From the NCBI GenBank assembly GCA_021234155.1, contig JAJEKV010000063.1, positions 8,264,095 to 8,328,094 of the forward strand: a stretch of DNA of 64,000 nucleotides, read 5' to 3'. Of this stretch, positions 57,220 through 64,000 are shown one piece after another. Source of the DNA: Isoetes taiwanensis. Its lineage: Eukaryota; Streptophyta; Lycopodiopsida; Isoetales; Isoetaceae. Position 1 is the stretch's first letter, and the number at the start of each line of letters is the position of its first letter. Both the position numbers and the translations under genes were made by a program. The notes beneath the pieces are model-generated. The model was not told the origin of the DNA and ran no database searches. It was given only the letters and a program-made list of their open reading frames with translations.

Positions 57220-57603
57220 ATGGAAGAAGGATCCGGCAACGACGATGGCACCGTGGAGCAGTCCGTATCCCCAATTGTTAGGCAAGCCCACAAGCTTCTG
57301 TACCGGCGCATGAGAATCGGAGTAGAAGATGGCCGCGTTTTTGTTGGTAGGTTTCATTGCCTTGACAAGCAGGGTAACATAATCCTGCATGATACAGTGG
57401 AACACAGAACTCACAGATCTGCATCATCTCAGGAGCACATTGAACAGCGCAGCCTTGGGCTGGTTCTCATTCCGGCGCACTGCCGAATATCCTGTGCTGT
57501 GGAGTGCAGTCTGTTTGAGCAGTTTGGCTTGCTTTCTATCCACAAAAATGATAGCGTGCAAACAGAGGATGGAGCCATTCAGGCTGATCGATTGGTGGCT
57601 TAA
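57220..57603 (+). CDS. NAA38: NAA38-like Lsm-domain protein (NatC auxiliary subunit)
   Basis: An intact 127-residue single-exon gene. The protein has one Sm-fold domain: Sm1 is LLYRRMRIGVEDGRVFVGRF with CLDKQGNIILHDT (about 27-59), and Sm2 is RSLGLVLIPAHCRISCAVE (about 77-95). The spacing and the DGRxxVGxFxCxDxxxNIIL pattern match NAA38/LSMD1, the small subunit of the NatC N-terminal acetyltransferase, which acts on Met-Leu/Ile/Phe-type N-termini at the ribosome, rather than the spliceosomal LSM1-8. A hydrophilic N-terminus precedes the domain, and a tail of about 30 residues follows (SIHKNDSVQTEDG), somewhat longer than usual. The ATG at 57220 is the first in frame. Convincing alternatives are other Sm-like proteins, but the Sm2 sequence favours NAA38. 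Confidence 0.85.
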   Translation: MEEGSGNDDGTVEQSVSPIVRQAHKLLYRRMRIGVEDGRVFVGRFHCLDKQGNIILHDTVEHRTHRSASSQEHIEQRSLGLVLIPAHCRISCAVECSLFEQFGLLSIHKNDSVQTEDGAIQADRLVA

Positions 57604-59930
57604 ACAACATATGCAGGTCTCATTCAGCAATCTTCATAGTTCTGGTTAGTGTGTATTGGATTATTTCCATTGTCCCTGTTATGGAAGAAAGGCTGTTTTT
57701 GGAAGGAAAAGGTGCAAACTTGTATGTTTGCTTTCTTTTAGCAGAGGGTTCTAGCTTAGAATTTGAAGTTTAAGTTTTTGCCTTCTGTGATTCTTAGTTT
57801 TTCAAGACAGACATAAGCATATAATGTAGCTCACAAACTTGGGTTATGTTTTATTTTGTTGCGATACGAATAATGTCTTACTTCACCTATAGTATGCCTG
57901 TGGGTATACTTACTTCGTATATCTACCTTTGTTTTGAAATTGCACATGCTGCTTACACCTTCATTGGATGGCAATGGGTACTTCAATAAAAACGAAGGTT
58001 TGGGATGTTGATTTTACAGAGCTTCCATTACCAGTGAGTTCATCGCAATTGATTCCATAGAGGGTGGATATTAAGGTCGGAAGTGTAGATTCCATACCTC
58101 TCAATGATTGATGCTAGTTCTTTCATTGATTCTCTTTTATAGGAATCAACTTTGTTATTAGCCAAGAATAATGTGGAATATGGAGCAGTTAAAAGGTTTG
58201 AAAGGTTTTAAGTTGGCTCATAACGATTCCATAGTTGATGTTTGATCAATTCACGTGCATTTCCATAGTGCATGATCATTGAAGTTCGGGCCGGGTTTGA
58301 AGCATAGTTAATTTTTGGCGCCGTGCGAGTGCAGTAAGTATGGCAGCATGGCCGATAAAGAGTAGTTAGCTTCATATTTTGTTCATATAGTTCCATATTC
58401 TCTTAGCTGATTATGGCATTGTTTAAGGCTTTTGACTGGTAATACCTTAGAGGTACTATGACTCCAGAATATGCACCTCTATTCTTTAAAAGATAATATA
58501 TAGCTTTAACTTTATAGGGGCGCGATGTAAGGAAGGAAAGGAAGGAAAGGATGCAGAGCAAATATTGATATCTTGATATTGATTGGTTCTTTTTGGAGGT
58601 ATCAAATCAGGTTGAGGATTTAGAGATTCATCCTACATCTATAATGCTTTGCAGCAATAGAGCAAGCATGCCAATTGTGATCCTTATAGGAAGGCAAGCC
58701 TCTTATGGGGTGGAGTGTTGATTATTGAATCAAGAATGCCAATGGTGCCTCTTCCCAATATCTTATGGGAATGAGTTTATGGGGATGCTCTTGAGAGTTT
58801 CTACTTTTCCTACTAAAAGATGTTTCTACTTTTTCTACTAAAAGATGTAAGAAAAGTAAAAAAAGAGATAGACAAGATAAGTACTTTTTATGTCATACCA
58901 CATGGCAGCATCTTATACAGGCATACGACGGGAGAAGTAGATCCTAGAATGACTTGAAGGTGTACCAAATATTATAACTCTCATGTGTTAAAAGTTTCTT
59001 TCCGCAAAGACTTTGCTTTGACGAGTCATTTTTTTTTTCTTGAACCATTTTTTCTTTAGATGAGGTGAGCATTGATGAGGGTGAGCATTAACTAGCTAAT
59101 TGTTTCAAATGGTCAGAATCTATGTGAAGAGGAGAACGTGACACTTTTGTTCAAACGGCAAAAGATGTAGTTTTGTTTACAAGAAGTTAAACAAGCCACA
59201 CAAATGGAAAAAGAGGTGGCTTTGTCAACAAGTTTTGAACATGATATAAAAAAACATAAGTACATAACGCAGAGGATTAGAACACATTATATGCAGCCAA
59301 ACATGAAACAATGCGGAGCACCCAACATCATCATCTGCACAAGAAGCCCATCATCATCATCTGCACAAGAAGCCCATCGCTCAAGCTCGCATGGTGCAGT
59401 CAATGCTTTCTTCAAGATATCAAGAGCATTTGTGAGAAATATGCTTCCTCCAGAAGAGCAAGAGCATTTCTGAGAGATATGCCCAGATCGTGCAGCCATG
59501 CATGCTTCAGCCATTCTGCATCCAAAAAAGGACCTACTGCTACTACAGGAGTCTGCTCCACAATATATATGCTCCTCATCGAATCAGCATCTACAGAAAA
59601 TGGAGGCGACACGAAACCCCCAATCTGTGCCTGGAGCTGGATAACATTAACAAGCAAAAGGAAGTATGATTTATTAGAGAAATAGAACAGAAGTATGATT
59701 TATTAGAGAAATAGAACAGACGTAAACACAGAAAGAACATTCTCACTATAAATAGCCAGAGAATCATCCGCAAAATGCAACGGAATGAAGTTCTGAAAGG
59801 GGAGGATATTCGTTCTGAAAGAAGGATGATTGTGCTTGTGGCAGGGCAGCCAAGCGACCTTCATTATTGTGAACATTTCTTCAAAGGATGAAAAAGCAAT
59901 GTCGCTATGAACGCTTGGCTGCCACAAGCC
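57604..59930. other. 3' side of NAA38 and spacer before the palindrome
   Basis: The first few hundred bases probably hold the NAA38 3' UTR. Further right are a GGAAGGAAAGGAAGGAAAGG tract (near 58530), a 27-bp duplication with CATCATCATCTGCACAAGAA (59325-59380), a 29-bp duplication (59665-59718) and a local hairpin (59837-59929). No gene recognised, although a minus frame at 59412-59657 has protein-like composition. Confidence 0.45.
59837..59929. repeat. Short inverted repeat beside the palindrome
   Basis: GCTTGTGGCAGGGCAGCCAAGCG at the left pairs with CGCTTGGCTGCCACAAGC (59912-59929) apart from a 3-base bulge. It ends one base before the large palindrome starts. Confidence 0.7.
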
Positions 59931-60815
59931 AGCATGGTTGGCAGATCACGCGTTAGCCCCAATTCTGTAACGCGTGATACGTTATATAAAAAAAAAACGA
60001 GAAATAACGTAAGTTAGTTTTGCAAAAAAAAAAAAACAGAGGTTTTTTTTCCCAAAAAAATTCTCCTGTATTCTCTGTTCCTTTGGCGTCTGCTCCAGCC
60101 TCCAATCCGGCGATCGTGGTTGCTCCAACCTCTAATCCGGTCATTTTTATTGCTCGAACATCCCCAGGTAAGAACTAATCAGAGTTTTGTTAGATATTTA
60201 GATATTTTAGAAGTCTGAGCCTGCTGTTTCTATGATATTGGGTCTCTGAAGCATTCTTCTTGCATAAATCGACAAATCCAATGTCGTAAAAATGGGGACG
60301 AACTGCCTGTTCTAAATAACAATGGAAAAGCAGAGTTGCCCAGTATTAGAAAATTCTTCCTGTCTGCAATCGCCGTTCTGAGCCCAAATCTGAGATGTTC
60401 TTCTTTGGCACTGCCTGCAATCAATCGTTCTGAGCCAAATCAACATATTTTAGAAGTCTGAGAAGTCTGAGCCTGCAAACAATCGTTCTTCCCTTGCTGA
60501 GAAGTCTGAGCCCTGCAATCAATTGTCTGTCCAGTATTCCATGCTCGAACCTCTGATCGAATCTGCGAGTCTTTTCGAACACCATAGGCATGCCTATGCT
60601 TTGGATTAAAATGCTGCTGATCGGGTTCAAGATCTCCAATAATGCTTGCATATTAAACAACCTATTCTCAGACCATCTTAGAAATCTGCCAGTTCTTTTA
60701 GTAATATCTCTTCATTTCAGTAATATCTCTTCATTGTTCTCTTTGAGCAGATCCATGTTAGAAGTGTTATTTTTTTACACAAGCCAAAGAAATAGTTTAT
60801 ATTCTCACTCCTTTA

Positions 60816-61121
60816 TTGAAAGTGTTGAGATTAGTGGATAGAGAGGGATCAATCATGGGGTTAATATATGAGTGTATGGACCACTTGATTGAGGTTCTTG
60901 ATGGAATGAAAGGTAAAGTGGATGCTTCAAAGATTGAGTCCATAATTAATTGCATCAAATTACCACATGACGGATTGGAAGCAAGATGGGAGATGATGCA
61001 TAGTCCTTTGCACGGAGTCGGATATCTGGTGAACTCTCTTTTTAGAGAAGGTCCTGAACACGCGGGAACTCTATATGATGAAGACTTGACAAAGGATTGG
61101 TGGGACTTTTTACCGAGGTAA
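60816..61121 (+). pseudogene. hAT transposase C-terminal fragment, left arm
   Basis: VLRLVDREGSIMGLIYECMD is followed by DGLEARWEMMHSPLHGVGYL and then NSLFREGPEH, the conserved region between the second catalytic part and the dimerisation domain of hAT transposases of the DUF659 type. The N-terminal zinc finger and the rest of the catalytic domain are absent. The frame ends at the palindrome centre. Confidence 0.75.
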
Positions 61122-61143
61122 TTATAGAGTAGGTGAAATTTGA

Positions 61144-61400
61144 AGTCCCACCAATCCTTTGTCAAGTCTTCATCATATAGAGCTCTCGCGTGTTCAGGAC
61201 CTTCTCTAAAAAGAGGGTTCACCAGATATCCGACTCCGTGCAAAGGACTATGCATCATCTCCCATCTTGCTTCCAATCCGTCATGTGGTAATTTGATGCA
61301 ATTAATTATGGACTCAATCTTTGAAGCATCCATTTTACCTTTCATTCCATCAAAAACCTCAATCAAGTGGTCCATCAAAGCGTAGGCATGCCTATGGTGT
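61144..61400 (-). pseudogene. hAT transposase C-terminal fragment, right arm
   Basis: The inverted copy of the left-arm fragment, on the minus strand: MDHLIEVFDGMKGKMDASK, then LEARWEMMHSPLHGVGYL and NPLFREGPEHARALYDED. Only a few residues differ from the left arm. The LRLVDRE segment is missing. Confidence 0.75.
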
Positions 61401-62044
61401 TCGAAAAGACTCGCAGATTCGATCAGAGGTTCGAGCATGGAATGCTGGACAGACAATTGATTGCAGGGCTCAGACTTCTCAGCAAGGGAAGAACGATTGT
61501 TTGCAGGCTCAGACTTCTAAAATATGTTGATTTGGGCTCAGAACGATTGATTGCAGGCAGTGCCAAAGAAGAACAGCTCAGATTTGGGCTCAGAACGGCG
61601 ATTGCAGGCAGGAAGAATTTTTTAATACTGGGCAACTCTGCTTTTTCACTGTTATTTAGAACAGGTAGTTCGTCCCCATTTTTACGACATTGGATTTGTC
61701 GATTTATGCAAGAAGAATGCTTCAAAGACCCAATACCATAGAAACAGCAGGCTCAGACTTCTAAAATATCTAAATATCTAACAAAACTCTTATTAGTTCT
61801 TACCTGGGGATGTTCGAGCAATAAAAATGACCGGATTAGAGGCTGGAGCAACCACGATCGCCGGATTGGAGGCTGGAGCAGACGCCAAAGGGAACGGAGA
61901 ACACGGGAGAATTTTTTTTTGGGGGGAAAAAACCTCTGTTTTTTTTTTTTTGGCAAAACTAATTTACGTTATTTCTGGTTATTTTTTTTATAACTGATTA
62001 CACGTTACAGAATTGAGGCTAACGCGTGATCTGCCAACCATGCT

Positions 62045-63899
62045 ATAGAGGGCACATATATTCTTTCGTAGCTCCAACTTTTCTTAGAATTTTTCAAACG
62101 ATACCCTAAAATGCCTTCAAAATGATGCAAGCGTGTGTCTTCGGACTCTATAAATGGTGATACCACATGAAGGTATATGTACTACGCAATCTAATGCTTG
62201 CTTATCTCTAACATTGATAGTAGCTGGGGCTGTAAGAGACGTCCCGCAATACATTCATCATCAAGGAAAGCACAAACTCATCTCAAATGTCACCACTACT
62301 GATAGTGATGGTGGCACTCATGTCTAATATATTGGACTTTTCATTGCAATTTCTGTTCTTTCTTTCCTCCTTCTCTAGTCTTTGCTTCTCCCTCTCTTTA
62401 AGTCTTTGTCTCTACATCGGTTTCTCCCTATTTCATTTCCTGCTCTTCCCTTCTGTTTCTTAACCTGCTTCTGCTTTCTTAGTACATCTTTTGGCTTTCT
62501 CAACTCATCTCTGGCATTTTGCTAAGCAATCACAACACCGGCAGATTTCCTAGGTCTTCGTTTCTTCCTTCCTTTGCCAATACTCTGTTGGCAAGCCTCA
62601 ACAAGAAGTCTAACTTATGGTGCACGTTATTCACACTTAATTCCAACTGCTCAGAAGCAACCTCAACAACTGTTGTCATGGAATAAAGCATGCGTATCTC
62701 TGCAAGCCATAGCCAGATCTAGATGTCCTAGAACCATCGGTGAAGATGTAGATGGATCACAGGTATGACAAGAATAGAGGTTTTTTTTTTCGGGTTTGAT
62801 ACGAAGATTGTCAGATTTGAGGCTGATCTGGCAAGAAGGCTGCTATGGCATCAAGGAAAGCCATCTCCAGTGAGGTTTTTGAGCTCATCCTAGCACAAAG
62901 CTTTCGCAAATAAGTTTTGGGTTCAAAAATATTCGCCATAGTGCAGCATGGCTTTGAAAATCTGGCCTTTCTTTTCACCATCAAGACACAATAACTAGCT
63001 GCAACAGGTCGTTAAGAATGATACACCCATTTGTCATTCTTGATTAGAATGGTCGCCATGTGGCGACCTCCCCTTGGATCATAATCAAGAATGAACACCG
63101 ACTTTCTTTGACATTTAGATAGATACAAGTCCCTTGTTATTCAGGGTGTATTAAGTTGATGGTTGTCCAGAATATTTTGTTGTATTAAGTTGATGGTTGT
63201 CTAGAATACTTTTGATGCTAGAGAGAGATACTATATTGTGTTCGGGTGTTGCATTGTAGATTTTCCTTCGAATTCCTTGTTAAAACACTAATTATGCGAT
63301 TCTCTAGCCGTCTAGAGCATATAGTAGTTATCTGTTTGAGCACTTTGGATTATAGAGGCTTAGACACTTATTAACTTATCTTCATTGAATGAAATTTAAG
63401 TGCCTTTATTATTTGTCATAATTTTCTTGACCCATTTTTTTTATTTCTTACAATGATGCTTGTTAATAAAATTTTGCCATCTATATTTTCAATTGATGCC
63501 TCTCATTGCTCTCTCCAAGTTCCACCCATACTCATTTGTCCCATAGGCCGACTGACCTTCGTGGACGATCCATTCTATCAAATTCTCATAATTGTGATGT
63601 TCCACGTATTTATACGCCTTTTGGGTATAAATACATGACACATCGCTATGAATAATTAATGGTACATTAATTATTCTTAAAGCTAAGGTTAGCTATGTTA
63701 ACCATTAATTATTAAAGTGGAAACCTAACCTTAACCCTAATTCAAAATTAAGGCTTAACCTAATAATTAAAGGGGTTTAATTATTAAAGTAGATAATAAT
63801 TAGCATGCCACCTGACCCAAATCGATTGGGCAAGGCAGAGTTTCCAATTTGGGACACCCAAACCCCAATTTGCCCCAGTTCGATTTGGGGCAATTGGAG
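62045..63899. other. No gene recognised
   Basis: AT-rich spacer. Near 63660-63780 TTAATTATT-type segments and ACCTTAACCCTAA-like sequence give several short inverted matches; nothing coding. Confidence 0.45.
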
Positions 63900-64000
63900 A
63901 TGGAGGAGGAGATGCTGCCCAACCCTGAGATGCTGTTCGACCCTGTTCCAGCCAGAAGGATGGCGACCCAAAGGGATAGTGGAGCTAGCTATGGTTATGG
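63900..64000 (+). CDS. Possible start of an ORF running off the window
   Basis: ATG at 63900 opens a frame that stays open to the window edge (MEEEMLPNPEMLF, then ARRMATQRDSGASYGYG). Local GC content rises here. It is too short to name and could be a gag start or a gene start. Confidence 0.25.
   Translation, partial: MEEEMLPNPEMLFDPVPARRMATQRDSGASYGY

Larger units (their letters stand above)
59931..62044. mobile_element. 2.1-kb hAT-derived palindromic (foldback) element
   Basis: Left arm 59931-61107 and right arm 61144-62044 are near-identical inverted copies around a 36-bp spacer. Outer ends read AGCATGGTTGGCAGATCACG and its complement. Each arm encodes, reading toward the centre, a hAT transposase C-terminal piece: LEARWEMMHSPLHGVGYL with NSLFREGPEH (NPLFREGPEH in the right arm), matching the RWxxxxxPLHxxGYxLNP signature. 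The left arm keeps 272 extra bases (60604-60875), which include VLRLVDREGSIMGLIYECMD, the upstream hAT/DUF659-type motif; the right arm lacks them. No 8-bp target duplication was found. A full transposase is not present. Confidence 0.8.

Noticed and set aside
59703-59927. LHFADDSLAI in a minus frame, like a LINE RT box
   Set aside because: No other RT motif nearby; a short match of this kind can be chance.
60797-61456. A 219-residue minus-strand frame spanning the palindrome centre
   Set aside because: It reads the sense of one arm and then the antisense of the other; it is an artefact of the inverted duplication.

Overview
The window looks like a gene-poor, AT-rich nuclear segment of a plant with a large, repeat-laden genome. 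A gymnosperm-like genome fits the many old, nested, broken retroelements, but the sequence alone does not fix the lineage. Plant origin is inferred from Copia and chromovirus elements primed by initiator-methionine tRNA, a Helitron 3' end, a hAT transposase fragment, and a plant-type VTT-domain membrane protein gene with four exons. No rRNA, tRNA, CRISPR or bacterial-type operon is visible.

Left part (1-12.1 kb): a GC-richer unrecognised stretch, a dead protein-kinase fragment, then a complete short-LTR retrotransposon (3540-7615) with matching 5-bp target duplications, a tRNA primer site and a polypurine tract. It has no recognisable gag-pol but carries about 3.7 kb of gene-like sense-strand sequence. 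AT-rich DNA with small tandem duplications and a foldback follows.

Retroelement block (12.1-33.7 kb): a LINE with a coiled-coil/RRM-type ORF1 and a 3'-truncated ORF2; a Gypsy LTR end and gag; a near-complete Copia on the minus strand; a second LINE of the same kind; a Gypsy RT fragment; a Tat-like Gypsy remnant with zinc knuckles and an extra RNase H; three unrelated minisatellites; and a chromovirus remnant with integrase and chromodomain.

Host-gene part (35.5-57.6 kb): an intact single-exon PIF1-type helicase gene (35518-37611), an intact four-exon VTT/SNARE-associated (DedA/TMEM64-like) membrane protein gene on the minus strand (38835-40533), and an intact NAA38-like Lsm gene (57220-57603). 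Between them lie a short unknown ORF (46874-47245), a non-autonomous Helitron with a duplicated 3' hairpin (51940-52836) abutting a third LINE fragment, and a 1.15-kb poly(A) retroposon with a perfect 15-bp target duplication that ends 106 bp upstream of the NAA38 start codon.

Right part (57.6-64 kb): a 2.1-kb near-perfect palindrome (59931-62044) made of two inverted copies of a hAT-transposase-derived sequence, then unremarkable AT-rich DNA and the possible start of an ORF running off the window.

The three intact host genes belong to unrelated processes (DNA helicase, endomembrane protein, N-terminal acetylation cofactor) and show no joint pathway. The interest lies mainly in the mobile elements and in what they have done to nearby sequence.
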